A stretch of DNA of 64,000 nucleotides from the NCBI RefSeq assembly GCF_022846615.1, contig NZ_AP025637.1, positions 2,381,001 to 2,445,000 on the forward strand. Reading direction: 5' to 3'. The notes beneath the pieces are model-generated. The model ran no database searches, was not told the DNA's origin, and saw only the letters and a program-made list of their open reading frames with translations. The DNA comes from Roseomonas fluvialis. GTDB lineage: Bacteria > Pseudomonadota > Alphaproteobacteria > Acetobacterales > Acetobacteraceae. Within the stretch, counting starts at the first letter, position 1. Each line of letters starts with the position of its first letter. Positions 15,776 to 24,358 of this stretch are shown here, one piece after another. The position numbers and the translations under genes are program-made.

Positions 15776-16813
15776 TCAGGAGATGGCGCGGTTGATGGCG
15801 GCCTGCGCCTTTTCGACCAGCGCCGTGCCGACCGTCTGCGCCCACTTGTCGTAGACCGGACGGGTGACGCGGGCGAAGGCTTCCTTCTCCGCCGCGGTGA
15901 GTTCGGCCACCGCGACGCCGCGCCGCGCGCATTCCTCGAGCGCCGAGCGGTCGCCGCCGATGCCCGTGCCCTTGCGGGATGCCTCGATCTGCTTGGCCGC
16001 GGCTTCCCGCGCGCAGGCCACCACCAGTTCGCGGTCCGCCGGTGCCAGGCTGTCCATCATCTGCTTGCCGACCACGAAGATCCCGGCATCGGCGACGTAG
16101 TTCCAGATGGTCAGGTACTTCTGCGCCAGCGTGTCCATGCGGAAGGCGAGGAACAGGTTGACCGGGTTCTCCTGCCCATCCACCGCGCCCGTGGACAGCG
16201 CGGGCTGCAGGTCGGCGAAGGACATCTGCAGAGGGTTCGCCCCCATGGCGGTGAAGATCTCGCTGAAGATGGCGCCGGCGGCGAAGCGGATCTTCATGCC
16301 GCGCAGGTCCTCCGGCCGGCGCACCTCGCGCTTCGAATTCGACAACTCGCGGAAGCCGTTCTCGCCCCAGGCGACGGGCACCACTTCGCGCGTCGCCAGC
16401 ACGCGGAACAGGTCCTGGCCGACCTCGCCATTGATGATGGCGTCGAAGCCTCGATGGTCGCGCAGCAGGAAGGGCAGGGAAAAGATGTTCATCTCGCGTA
16501 CCTGCGGCGAGATGTTGATGGTGCTGAACACCGCCATGTCGATCACGCCCTGGCGCATCGCCACCAGTTCGCGCGTCTGGTCGCCACCGACCAGCTGGCT
16601 GCCCGGATAGACCTTCACGTTGATCCGCCCTCCGGAGCGCTGCGTGACGAGGTCGGCCCACTGGAAGGCGCCCTCCGACAGCGGGATCGGCCGGTTGCCG
16701 ACGACGGACAGCTTGTATTCGGCGCGGTATTGCGTCTGCCCGCGCGCCACGGTCGGCAGCGCGAGAACGCCGGCGCCGAGCAGCAGCGCACGGCGCGGGG
16801 GATGGATCGTCAT
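15776..16813 (-). CDS. dctP: TRAP transporter solute-binding protein, DctP type
   Basis: A 345-residue periplasmic receptor starting MTIHPPRRALLLGAGVLALP at 16813 with an AGGGAG site; the frame stays open to 16942 but that leader is not homologous. A signal peptide with paired arginines (PPRRALLLG, possibly Tat) precedes TQYRAEYKLSVVGNRP. The DctP core includes the carboxylate-binding arginine region LRGMKIRFAAGAIFSEI and DGQENPVNLFLAFRMD. It delivers an organic acid to the DctQM permease downstream. An SDR gene ends 88 bases upstream and may act on the imported compound. Confidence 0.92.
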   Translation of the reverse strand: MTIHPPRRALLLGAGVLALPTVARGQTQYRAEYKLSVVGNRPIPLSEGAFQWADLVTQRSGGRINVKVYPGSQLVGGDQTRELVAMRQGVIDMAVFSTINISPQVREMNIFSLPFLLRDHRGFDAIINGEVGQDLFRVLATREVVPVAWGENGFRELSNSKREVRRPEDLRGMKIRFAAGAIFSEIFTAMGANPLQMSFADLQPALSTGAVDGQENPVNLFLAFRMDTLAQKYLTIWNYVADAGIFVVGKQMMDSLAPADRELVVACAREAAAKQIEASRKGTGIGGDRSALEECARRGVAVAELTAAEKEAFARVTRPVYDKWAQTVGTALVEKAQAAINRAIS

Positions 16814-16901
16814 CTGGTGTCGCTCCCTGGGATGGACATGCGCCGTGGCCCGGCGCTTGGAGGCAAGACTGGCCCGGCCGGGGGCGCCGCGGCAAGCGCC
16901 C

Positions 16902-17648
16902 TTATGCGCGGCTGTCCATGCCGGCGGCCGCGAAGCCGCCATCGACCGGCAGGACGTGGCCGGTGATGTAGGCCGCTTCCGCGCTCACAAGGAACAGCGC
17001 GGCGGCGGCCATCTCCTCCGGGGTCCCGTAACGGCGCAGCATGGTAGCGCGCGTCCAGGCCTGGCGCGTCTCGGGCGTGTGCACGCGCAGCGTCAGCGGC
17101 GTGTCGACCGGCCCCGGAGCCAGGGCATTCACCCGGATCCCGTATTGCGCCAGGTCCATCGCCATGACCTGCGTGAGCGTCACGATCGCCCCTTTCGACG
17201 CGCCATAGGCGGCGCGCCCGGAGGACCCGCGCAGCCCCGACACGCTCGCGATGTTCACGATGGCGCCCGACCCGGCGTCGCGCATGGCGCGCCCGCAGGC
17301 CTGCGCGGCGAGAAAGGTCCCGCGGACATTGACGGCCAGGATCCGGTCCAGCACCGCGACTGGCGTATCGAGGAAGGGGATATCCAGTCCGAAGCCGGCG
17401 CTGTTCACCAGGATGTTGATCCGGCCATGTGCGTCCATCACCGCGGCGGCCATCGCATCGGTCGAGGCTTCCTGCGTCACGTCGACGTGCAGAGGCGCGA
17501 TGGTGGCGCCGGCATCCAGCGGGCCTTCCGGCGCGGCGAGGTCGGCCGCGACCACCCGTGCGCCCTCGCTTGCGAAGCGTGCCGCGATGGCCGCGCCGAT
17601 GCCCGACAGCCCGCCGGTCACGACCGCGACCTGGTCCTGGAGCCGCAT
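16902..17648 (-). CDS. SDR-family NAD(P)-dependent oxidoreductase
   Basis: A 248-residue classical short-chain dehydrogenase starting MRLQDQVAVVTGGLSGIG at 17648 behind AGGG. Key parts are the nucleotide-binding TGGLSGIG (11-18), NSAG (82-85), catalytic S135, Y148 and K152, and the C-terminal PVDGGFAAAG. The acidic VVAADLA end of beta-2 suggests NAD preference. It precedes the TRAP P-Q-M genes on the same strand and may oxidise the hydroxy acid they import. FabG-like by length and motifs; the substrate is unknown. Confidence 0.9.
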   Translation of the reverse strand: MRLQDQVAVVTGGLSGIGAAIAARFASEGARVVAADLAAPEGPLDAGATIAPLHVDVTQEASTDAMAAAVMDAHGRINILVNSAGFGLDIPFLDTPVAVLDRILAVNVRGTFLAAQACGRAMRDAGSGAIVNIASVSGLRGSSGRAAYGASKGAIVTLTQVMAMDLAQYGIRVNALAPGPVDTPLTLRVHTPETRQAWTRATMLRRYGTPEEMAAAALFLVSAEAAYITGHVLPVDGGFAAAGMDSRA

Positions 17649-17725
17649 GCGCGTGCCCTCCGTTTCCAACCCGTGCTTGCGATAGGCGCCGCGTCGCGGC
17701 AGATCAAGCATTCGGAGGATGCGCC

Positions 17726-19288
17726 ATGATCCCGACGTCGAACCTGGCTTCGCTCCTGCTGCACACGGCGCGGCGGTTGCCCGACCGCCCGGCGCTGGCC
17801 TGGCGCGAGCGGACATGGACCTGGTCGGACCTCGCTGCGCGCGTCTGCGCCGCGGCGACCGCGCTGCGAGCGCGCGGCATTGGCGCCGGCGACCGCGTTC
17901 TCGTTCATGCGCGCAACGGTAATGCTATCTTCGAATCCTGCTGGGCTTGCTGGCTCATTGGCGCGGTCTGGGTGCCGACGAATTTTCGTCTGAGCCCACC
18001 GGAAGTCGCCTACCTGGCTGCTAATGCCGGCTGCCGGGCGCACGTGTTCGACACGGGCTTTCCCGATCATCGCGCCGCCGCGCGCGCCGACAACCTCGCC
18101 TGCGTGCTCGATGTCGCGATTGGGGAGGATTCGGGCCTGTCCTGGGAAGACCTGGTCACCGAGGGCAGGGGCGCGTCGGTGCCGGAGACGGCGGCGGTGG
18201 ATCGCGACCATCCGGCCTGGCTGTTCTACACCTCGGGCACCACGGGGCGGCCCAAGGGCGGTACGCTGACGCATGGGCAACTCGCCTTCGTGGTGGTGAA
18301 CCACATCGCCGACCTGATGCCGGGGCTGAACGAACACCATGCCTCCCTGGTGGTGGCGCCGCTGTCCCATGGTGCGGGAATCCATGCCATGGCGCAGGTG
18401 GCGCGCGGCGCGGTCTCGGTGCTGCTGCCGGGCGAGCGGCTCGACGTGCCGGAAGCCTGGCGGCTGGTCGAGCAGCACCGCGTGACCAACATGTTCACCG
18501 TGCCGACCATCCTGAACGCGCTGGTGCGCGATGCCGGCGTGGACGCATATGACCATTCATCGCTGCGCCACGTGATCTACGCCGGCGCGCCGATGTATCG
18601 CGAGGACCAGAAGCACGCTTTGCGGAAGCTGGGTCCGTGCCTGGTGCAGTATTTTGGTCTGGGCGAAGTGACCGGGAACATCACCGTGCTGCCGCCCGAA
18701 TGGCACAGCGTCGAGGACGACCCGACAATGCCGTTGGGCTCCTGCGGCTACCCGCGCACGGGAATCGAGGTGGCGATCCTGGACGCCACGCAAGCCCGCC
18801 TGCCCGCCGGAGCGACCGGTGAGATCTGCGTGCGCGGCCCGGCCGTGATGGCCGGGTATTTCGGCAATGATGACGCCAACGCGAAGGCGTTTGCCGGCGG
18901 CTGGTTCCACACCGGCGACCTCGGTCACCTCGATGAGCGCGGCTTCCTGTTCATCACCGGGCGGCAGTCGGACATGTACATCTCCGGCGGGTCGAACGTG
19001 TATCCGCGCGAGGTCGAGGAAGCGCTGCTGACCCACCCCTGCATCGCCGAGGCCTGCGTGGTCGGCATGCCCGATGCGAAGTGGGGCGAGACCGGCGTGG
19101 CGGTCCTCGTGGCGGCCGATGGCGCGACCATCGACCCGGCCGCTGTGCTGGCGCATCTGCACGGCCGGCTGGGTCGCTACAAGCACCCGGCGCGCATCGT
19201 GGTGTGGGATGCGCTGCCGCGGTCAGGCTACGGCAAGGTGCCGAAGGCCGACGTCAAGCGCCTGCTGGCCGAACGCGGGGAGGCGTAG
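17726..19288 (+). CDS. Acyl-CoA synthetase (AMP-forming, fatty-acid/aromatic-acid CoA ligase)
   Basis: A 520-residue ANL-family ligase starting MIPTSNLASLLLHTARRL at 17726 behind GGAGG; the open frame back to 17429 is a shadow of the SDR gene. The P-loop motif YTSGTTGRPKGGTLTHG is near residue 168. Further motifs are YFGLGEVTGNI, GWFHTGDLGHLDERGF and the hinge ITGRQSDMYISGGSNVYP; the C-terminal catalytic lysine region is SGYGKVPKADVK. It activates a carboxylic acid to acyl-AMP and then acyl-CoA. It is divergent from the SDR/TRAP operon, consistent with handling an imported acid. Confidence 0.92.
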   Translation: MIPTSNLASLLLHTARRLPDRPALAWRERTWTWSDLAARVCAAATALRARGIGAGDRVLVHARNGNAIFESCWACWLIGAVWVPTNFRLSPPEVAYLAANAGCRAHVFDTGFPDHRAAARADNLACVLDVAIGEDSGLSWEDLVTEGRGASVPETAAVDRDHPAWLFYTSGTTGRPKGGTLTHGQLAFVVVNHIADLMPGLNEHHASLVVAPLSHGAGIHAMAQVARGAVSVLLPGERLDVPEAWRLVEQHRVTNMFTVPTILNALVRDAGVDAYDHSSLRHVIYAGAPMYREDQKHALRKLGPCLVQYFGLGEVTGNITVLPPEWHSVEDDPTMPLGSCGYPRTGIEVAILDATQARLPAGATGEICVRGPAVMAGYFGNDDANAKAFAGGWFHTGDLGHLDERGFLFITGRQSDMYISGGSNVYPREVEEALLTHPCIAEACVVGMPDAKWGETGVAVLVAADGATIDPAAVLAHLHGRLGRYKHPARIVVWDALPRSGYGKVPKADVKRLLAERGEA

Positions 19289-19292
19289 CCTA

Positions 19293-19490
19293 TCAGCCCG
19301 GGTGCTTTCCGGCGGGCGGGGTCGGCGCGTCGATCACGCCCTTGCCGTGTTCGTCGGCACGTTCCTCAGCCGGGTCGGGCTCGGGCGCGGGTTCGGGGTG
19401 CTTCGCGTTGGCGGGGGTCGGCACAGGGATCGTGCCCTGGCCCGTGGCGTCGGGTTCGGGGGGCGGGGGCGTGGTCTTGGGGTCGGGCAT
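19293..19490 (-). CDS. Small Pro/Glu-rich hypothetical protein (65 aa)
   Basis: A 65-codon frame starting MPDPKTTPPPPEPDATG at 19490, 7 bases after a clear AGGAG site, and ending 4 bases from the stop of the convergent CoA ligase. It is rich in Pro, Glu, Asp and Thr, with no hydrophobic segment, so probably disordered and soluble. Two TIPVPTPANAKHPEP and VIDAPTPPAGKHPG segments form an imperfect internal repeat. The good ribosome site and codon-phase GC content favour a real gene; function unknown. Confidence 0.6.
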   Translation of the reverse strand: MPDPKTTPPPPEPDATGQGTIPVPTPANAKHPEPAPEPDPAEERADEHGKGVIDAPTPPAGKHPG

Positions 19491-19618
19491 TCGTGTTCTC
19501 CTGCGCGCACGCGGCGGCGCGTCAACGGAAGAACACGCGCGCGGCGCCGGAGTTGCGCGCCGCGCGGTTGCACCGGGGACAGCGACGCCCTTCACGCCGC
19601 CCGGACTTTTGAGCGGCC

Positions 19619-20371
19619 TCAGCCGCGCCCTTCGAAGGGCATCTTCGACGCCTTGATCGTCATGGTCAGGATGTTTGATTCCAGCGGCAGGTTCGCCATG
19701 TGCAGGATCGCCTGGCCGACATGATTTACATCCATGGTCGGCTCCACCGCGATGGACCCGTCGCCCTGCTTCACGCCCTTCGACATGCGCGCGGTCATCG
19801 GCGTGGCGGCATTGCCGATGTCGATCTGCCCGGCGCAGATGTCGTACTTCCGGCCGTCCAGCATCAGCGACTTGGTCAGCCCCGTGATGGCGTGCTTGGT
19901 CGCGGTATAGGGCGCGCTGTCGGGGCGCGGCGTATGCGCGCTGATCGACCCGTTGTTGATGATGCGCCCGCCCTGCGGGGACTGGTCCTTCATCATGCGG
20001 AAGGCGGCCTGCGCGCACAGGAACGACCCGGTCAGGTTGACCGAGACCACCCGCGTCCAGTCGGCATAGGTCAGGTCCTCGAAGGGCATGCCGGGCACGT
20101 TCTGGCCGGCATTGTTGAACAGCATGTCGATGCGGCCGTGCTTCGCCTTCACCGCGGCGAACAGCGCATCGACCGAAGCGGGGTCGGCCACGTCCGACGG
20201 CACCGCCATAGCGCGCGAAGCAGCATCGCCTGCGAGGCCGATGCTCTCCTCCAGCGCGTCCTTGCGCCGTCCGGTCAGCACCACCGACCAGCCGCCCCCG
20301 AGCAGCGCGAGGGCGGCAGCGCGCCCAACGCCGGTGCCGGCCCCGGTGACGACGGCGATCTTGGTGGACAT
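19619..20371 (-). CDS. SDR-family oxidoreductase
   Basis: A 250-residue short-chain dehydrogenase starting [18 protein letters not shown] at 20371 behind GGAGGA; a leader to 20530 is a shadow. It has TGAGTGVG (9-16), NNAG (86-89), S142, Y155 and K159. The LTGRR at the end of beta-2 suggests NADPH use. The C-terminus ([24 protein letters not shown]) is of the YdfG/oxidoreductase-with-unknown-substrate type. It is divergent from the alpha/beta hydrolase gene. Confidence 0.9.
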   Translation of the reverse strand: MSTKIAVVTGAGTGVGRAAALALLGGGWSVVLTGRRKDALEESIGLAGDAASRAMAVPSDVADPASVDALFAAVKAKHGRIDMLFNNAGQNVPGMPFEDLTYADWTRVVSVNLTGSFLCAQAAFRMMKDQSPQGGRIINNGSISAHTPRPDSAPYTATKHAITGLTKSLMLDGRKYDICAGQIDIGNAATPMTARMSKGVKQGDGSIAVEPTMDVNHVGQAILHMANLPLESNILTMTIKASKMPFEGRG

Positions 20372-20493
20372 GCGCGTTTCCTCCGCTGCGTTGCGGGCCG
20401 CAATGTGCGCGGGCGCTGCGATGCTGGCAACGCCGGTTGCCGGGGCAGGGGGCTGCCGGCATGATTCGTCCCGTCTGCACCAGGGAGGAACAC

Positions 20494-21735
20494 ATGGCGG
20501 GGTGGCCGGAGGGCGAGGCGTGGTCGGCATTCGTCGCGCGCTGGCAGGCCGCCTGCGCGGGGGATGCCGTGCTGGCGGAATGGCGTGCGGGTGCTGCGAC
20601 GCGCTTCGCCATCGTCAGCGGCGATGCGCGCGCGGAATTCGCCTTCGGCGATGCACCCGCCGCAGCCGACTTCGCCCTGGAAGCACCGCCGCATGTCTGG
20701 GCGCTGCACCTGCTACCCATCCCGCCGCGCCACCACCACGCGATCTTCGCGATGCGCCACCGCGTGCCGGAATTCCGCGTCATCGGGGAGGAGATCGCCT
20801 TCCTGCGCCACTGCCACTTGACGCGCCGCGTGCTCGAGATCGGCCGCTGGCTGGTGCTGCATGGCGACGGCCCGGTGCCTGCCTTCCCACGCCCCGTGTT
20901 GCCGCTGTCGCCAGCACCTGACGTCGCTGGCCGCTACCTGGTCGTCAGCGCGGATGGGCGCGACTGGCGGCTCTATGCTGAGTCAGCCGGGCAGGGGCGC
21001 GACATGCTCTGCCTGCACACCGCCGGCGCGGATGGGCGGCAGTTCCACGGCATCATGGCCGATCGTCGGCTGACCGAGCGCTACCGGCTGACGTCGTTCG
21101 ACATGCCCTGGCACGGCAAGAGCCCACCGCCGGCCGAAGTGCCCGGCGCGTGGCGGCTGACCACGGACCGCTATGTCGACCTCATCATGGGCGTGGTCGC
21201 CGCGGCGGGGCTGAACAAGCCCGTGCTGCTCGGCGCCTCCATGTCAGGCGAGATCTGCCTGGAGATCGCGCTGCGCCATCCCGAGGCGTTCAGCGCCATC
21301 ATCGCCTGCGAGGCCTGCGACCATGTGCCTGGCCGGCGCACCCCCTGGTCCGCCGACCCGCGCATCAACCAGGCGATCTTCGCGCCCGAATGGATCCACG
21401 GGCTGATGGCGCCGCAAAGCCCCGCAGACTGCGCCGCGCAGATCTGGTGGCACTACTCGCAGGGCGGCTTCGCCACCTTCCACCGCGACATCGGATTCTA
21501 CTCGGGCGAATGGGATGCGCGCGATCGTGTCCATCGCATCGACACCACGCGCTGCCCGTTGGTCATGCTCACCGGCGAGTACGATTATTCCTGTACGGCC
21601 GAGATGTCCGAAGCGACCGCGGCGAAGATCTCCGGCGCGCGCTTCACCCGCATGAACGGGATCGGCCATTTCCCCTTCGCCGAGAACCCGCCGCTGTTCC
21701 TCGACTACCTGCTGCCGGCGCTGGATGGGCTGTAG
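20494..21735 (+). CDS. Alpha/beta hydrolase with extra N-terminal domain
   Basis: A 413-residue protein starting [17 protein letters not shown] at 20494 behind GGGAGGA. The C-terminal 270 residues are an alpha/beta hydrolase: nucleophile elbow GASMSGE with S249, acid region TGEYDYS near 360 and histidine H392 in GIGHFPF. The first 140 residues form a separate domain ([30 protein letters not shown]) that I do not recognise with confidence; a small ligand-binding fold is possible. It may hydrolyse an ester, lactone or C-C bond. Two hairpins follow the stop. Confidence 0.85.
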   Translation: MAGWPEGEAWSAFVARWQAACAGDAVLAEWRAGAATRFAIVSGDARAEFAFGDAPAAADFALEAPPHVWALHLLPIPPRHHHAIFAMRHRVPEFRVIGEEIAFLRHCHLTRRVLEIGRWLVLHGDGPVPAFPRPVLPLSPAPDVAGRYLVVSADGRDWRLYAESAGQGRDMLCLHTAGADGRQFHGIMADRRLTERYRLTSFDMPWHGKSPPPAEVPGAWRLTTDRYVDLIMGVVAAAGLNKPVLLGASMSGEICLEIALRHPEAFSAIIACEACDHVPGRRTPWSADPRINQAIFAPEWIHGLMAPQSPADCAAQIWWHYSQGGFATFHRDIGFYSGEWDARDRVHRIDTTRCPLVMLTGEYDYSCTAEMSEATAAKISGARFTRMNGIGHFPFAENPPLFLDYLLPALDGL

Positions 21736-21740
21736 ATCGG

Positions 21741-21765
21741 CGGCACGAGCTTCAGACTCGTGCCG
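21741..21765 (+). terminator. Hairpin after the alpha/beta hydrolase
   Basis: CGGCACGAG (21741-21749) and CTCGTGCCG (21757-21765) pair perfectly around a 7-base loop just after the stop at 21735. It is likely a terminator or 3'-end stabiliser; no T-run is present. Confidence 0.55.
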
Positions 21766-21787
21766 AGGCCGCCACGGGTTCCCGTCA

Positions 21788-21804
21788 GCGTTGCTTCGCA
21801 ACGC
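21788..21804. terminator. Second hairpin in the hydrolase/SDR convergent gap
   Basis: GCGTTGC, TTC, GCAACGC form a perfect 7-bp stem with a 3-base loop. It may serve the minus-strand SDR ending at 21887, so the two convergent genes would each have a hairpin. Confidence 0.4.
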
Positions 21805-21847
21805 GTGCGGGGTCCCGGAATGCTATCCGCCGGTGGTCCGGCGAAAG

Positions 21848-21861
21848 CCAAGCCGGCGCTG
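21848..21861 (+). repeat. 14-bp direct repeat, copy 1
   Basis: CCAAGCCGGCGCTG occurs here and again at 22751-22764, in the non-coding sequence on both sides of the SDR gene 21887-22630. It may be chance in GC-rich DNA or part of a longer degenerate intergenic repeat. Confidence 0.35.
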
Positions 21862-21886
21862 CTGGCGTCCGGCGCCTGAGGGCTCG

Positions 21887-22630
21887 TCAATACGTCCCGC
21901 GCCCACCCGAGATGTCGAACACCGCGCCGGTGCTGAACGAGCAATCCTCAGAACATAGCCAGCAGGCCAGTGCTGCGATCTCCTCGATGTTGACGAAGCG
22001 GTCCATGGGAATCTTGGACCGCATCCAGGCCACCTGCTCGGGCGTCATCTGCTTGAAGATATCGGTCTCGGCCGCTGCCGGGGTAATGCAGTTCGCCAGC
22101 ACGCCGGTCTTGGCCAGTTCCTTGCCGAGCGATTTGGTGAAGCCGATCAGCCCCGCCTTCGACGCGCTGTAGTGCGAGGCATTCGGATTGCCCTCCTTGC
22201 CCGCGATCGAGGCGATGTTCACCACGCGCCCATAGCCCGCCGCGATCATCACCGGCACCACGGCGCGCGAGACCATGTAGGGCGCGACCAGGTTCACCTC
22301 GATCACCCGCTTCCATTCCGCCACGGGCAGTTCCCAGGCGGGCGCATTGCCGCCGGTGATGCCGGCGTTGTTGACCAGGATATCGACGCGCCCATGCGCC
22401 GCCTGCGTCGTCGCCAGCGCGCCACCGATCGCCGCTTCATCCGTCAGGTCCAGCACATGCGCGGAGGCGCGGCCGAGCACGCGCACCGCCTCCTCCGCTG
22501 CAGGGCGGTCCATGTCCCACACCGCGACGGCGCCGCCCGATTCTACGATGCGCTTGCCGATGGCGAGGCCAATGCCGCGCGCGGCGCCGGTCACGATGGC
22601 CACGCGCCCGGCCAGGTCGATGCGGTTCAT
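21887..22630 (-). CDS. SDR-family oxidoreductase (FabG-like)
   Basis: A 247-residue classical short-chain dehydrogenase starting MNRIDLAGRVAIVTGAARG. It has TGAARGIG (14-21), NNAG (87-90), S141, Y154 and K158, and the C-terminal FDISGGRGTY. The aspartate after beta-2 (VAVWDMDRP) points to NAD(H). It is divergent from the second TRAP operon across a 155-base gap, so it may oxidise the substrate of that transporter; this link is an inference from position. Confidence 0.9.
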   Translation of the reverse strand: MNRIDLAGRVAIVTGAARGIGLAIGKRIVESGGAVAVWDMDRPAAEEAVRVLGRASAHVLDLTDEAAIGGALATTQAAHGRVDILVNNAGITGGNAPAWELPVAEWKRVIEVNLVAPYMVSRAVVPVMIAAGYGRVVNIASIAGKEGNPNASHYSASKAGLIGFTKSLGKELAKTGVLANCITPAAAETDIFKQMTPEQVAWMRSKIPMDRFVNIEEIAALACWLCSEDCSFSTGAVFDISGGRGTY

Positions 22631-22750
22631 GCGTTTCCCCTTTGCATTCGTAAGTCAGTCTCGGATACCGGCGCCGCGGCGGGAAGGGGGCAGTAACCGC
22701 ACGGTTCCCATGGGCGCAATTCCACCCCTATAGTCGCCGGACAGCCGGCA

Positions 22751-22764
22751 CCAAGCCGGCGCTG
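22751..22764 (+). repeat. 14-bp direct repeat, copy 2
   Basis: Second CCAAGCCGGCGCTG, lying 22 bases before the start of the TRAP binding-protein gene. The nearby GCCGGC occurs twice within 15 bases and could form a small hairpin. Confidence 0.35.
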
Positions 22765-22785
22765 AGATGAGGGAGAGTCCGTTCC

Positions 22786-23790
22786 ATGAACCGTAGGCAA
22801 TTGCTCGGCGGCGTCGCCGCCAGCGCGGCTCTGCTGGCCAGCCCCCATGTGGCGCGCGCGCAGCAGGCCATCACCCTGAACGGCGCGGTGCAGTTCAACG
22901 ACGACCACGTCTTCACCCGCGCCCTTGTGCGCTTCGAGGAACTGGTGAAGCAGTACTACACCGCGTCCCCGGTGAATTTCGTGCTGCACAAGAACTCTAG
23001 CCTGGGCCTCGAGAAGCAGTATTTCGAGTACATGTCGGCCGGGCGCGGCGCCGTGGACTACGGCATCGTCTCGCCCGCGCACATGTCGACCTTCTCGCGC
23101 GCCGCGCCCTTCGTGGATGCGCCCTTCCTGTTCCGCGACCTCGCGCATTGGAACACCGTGCTCGACCAGGACCTGTTCGCGCCGGTCGCACAGGAAGTGG
23201 AACGCCGTGCCCGCGTGGCGCTGATCGGCTATGCCGGCGGCGGCGTGCGCAACATCTTTGCCAACAAGCGCGTGACCAACATGGCCGAGCTGCGCGGCCT
23301 CAAGGTGCGCGTGCAGGGCGCGCCGATCTGGTCGCGCACCTTCCAGGCGGCCGGGATGTCGCCCTCGGTCATCGCCTACAACGAGGTTTACAACGGCATC
23401 CAGAACAACGTCATCGAGGCCGGCGAGAACGAGGCCGCGGGCGTTGAGGCGATGCGCTTCTACGAAGTCGCGCCGAACCTCATCATGACGCAGCACGCCA
23501 TCACCATTCGCCCGATCTGCTTCTCGACCCAGACGCTCTCGCGCCTGCCCGCGCCGCTGCAGGAAGCGGTCAAGCGCGCCGGGCGCGAGGCCGGCGTGTT
23601 CGGTCGGCAGGCCGAGAGCACGGAGGACGGCCAGAAGGTCGAGGCGCTCGAACGCGCCGGACGCCTGCGGCGTGTTGAATTCACCGAACGCGCCGCGCTG
23701 AAGCGCGCGGTGGATCCGGTGATGATCGCCTATGCGCGGGAAGTGGATGCCGAGGGCATCTACACCCGCATCAACGCCATCAGCGCCTGA
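22786..23790 (+). CDS. dctP: TRAP transporter solute-binding protein, DctP type
   Basis: A 334-residue periplasmic receptor. The first 26 residues (MNRRQLLGGVAASAALLASP) are a signal with RRQLLGG, possibly Tat. The DctP core includes MSAGRGAVDYGIVSPAHM, the conserved LRGLKVRVQGAPIW arginine loop and EVYNGIQNNVIEAGENE. It starts a P-Q-M operon (68 bases to DctQ). It is diverged from the dctP at 15.8 kb, so the two TRAP systems probably take up different acids. Confidence 0.92.
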   Translation: MNRRQLLGGVAASAALLASPHVARAQQAITLNGAVQFNDDHVFTRALVRFEELVKQYYTASPVNFVLHKNSSLGLEKQYFEYMSAGRGAVDYGIVSPAHMSTFSRAAPFVDAPFLFRDLAHWNTVLDQDLFAPVAQEVERRARVALIGYAGGGVRNIFANKRVTNMAELRGLKVRVQGAPIWSRTFQAAGMSPSVIAYNEVYNGIQNNVIEAGENEAAGVEAMRFYEVAPNLIMTQHAITIRPICFSTQTLSRLPAPLQEAVKRAGREAGVFGRQAESTEDGQKVEALERAGRLRRVEFTERAALKRAVDPVMIAYAREVDAEGIYTRINAISA

Positions 23791-23857
23791 CCCGCGCCCG
23801 GCCGGCGGCACGCATGCCGCCGGCCGACTCATCCCTGCGCCACATCCGGAGCTTTCC

Positions 23858-24358
23858 ATGCCCCTGCGCGGCCTGGTGCGACGGGTGGCCGACGCCTATG
23901 CGCGGCTGCTCTCGACGTTGCTTGCCATCTCGGTCCTCATCCTGGTGTTTCCGGTCACGCTGCAAGTGGTCTCGCGCCAGACCTCGCTGCTGCCGCATTA
24001 CATCTGGACCGAGGAGATGGCCCGCTTCCTGCTCGTCTGGACCATCATGATCGGCGCCATCGTCGGCCAGCGCGAGGGCATCCATTTCATCGTGGATCTC
24101 TGGCCACGGCTGACAGGACGCTTCCGCGCCTTCATGGACCTGGTCTCGGGCGTGTTCGTGCTGAGCTTCGGCGCGGTCTTCCTGTGGTTCGGGATCGAGT
24201 TCGTGGACTTCGCGTGGTTCCGCATCAGCGAATTGGCGGAACTCCCGCTGTGGCTGATCCACCTGGCCTGGCCGATCCTGGGCTTTTCCTGGCTCATCTT
24301 CGGGGGCGAGAAATTCGTGGCCGACCTGCGCGTGCTGATCCATGGGGAAGCGGCCTGA
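23858..24358 (+). CDS. dctQ: TRAP transporter small permease, DctQ type
   Basis: A 166-residue membrane protein starting MPLRGLVRRVADAYARLL at 23858; a longer frame begins inside dctP. It has four hydrophobic segments and the DctQ pattern VVSRQTSLLPHYIWTEEMAR then GAIVGQREGIHFIVDLWP. Its stop overlaps the start of dctM by one base (TGATG), so the two membrane subunits are translationally coupled. Confidence 0.9.
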   Translation: MPLRGLVRRVADAYARLLSTLLAISVLILVFPVTLQVVSRQTSLLPHYIWTEEMARFLLVWTIMIGAIVGQREGIHFIVDLWPRLTGRFRAFMDLVSGVFVLSFGAVFLWFGIEFVDFAWFRISELAELPLWLIHLAWPILGFSWLIFGGEKFVADLRVLIHGEAA

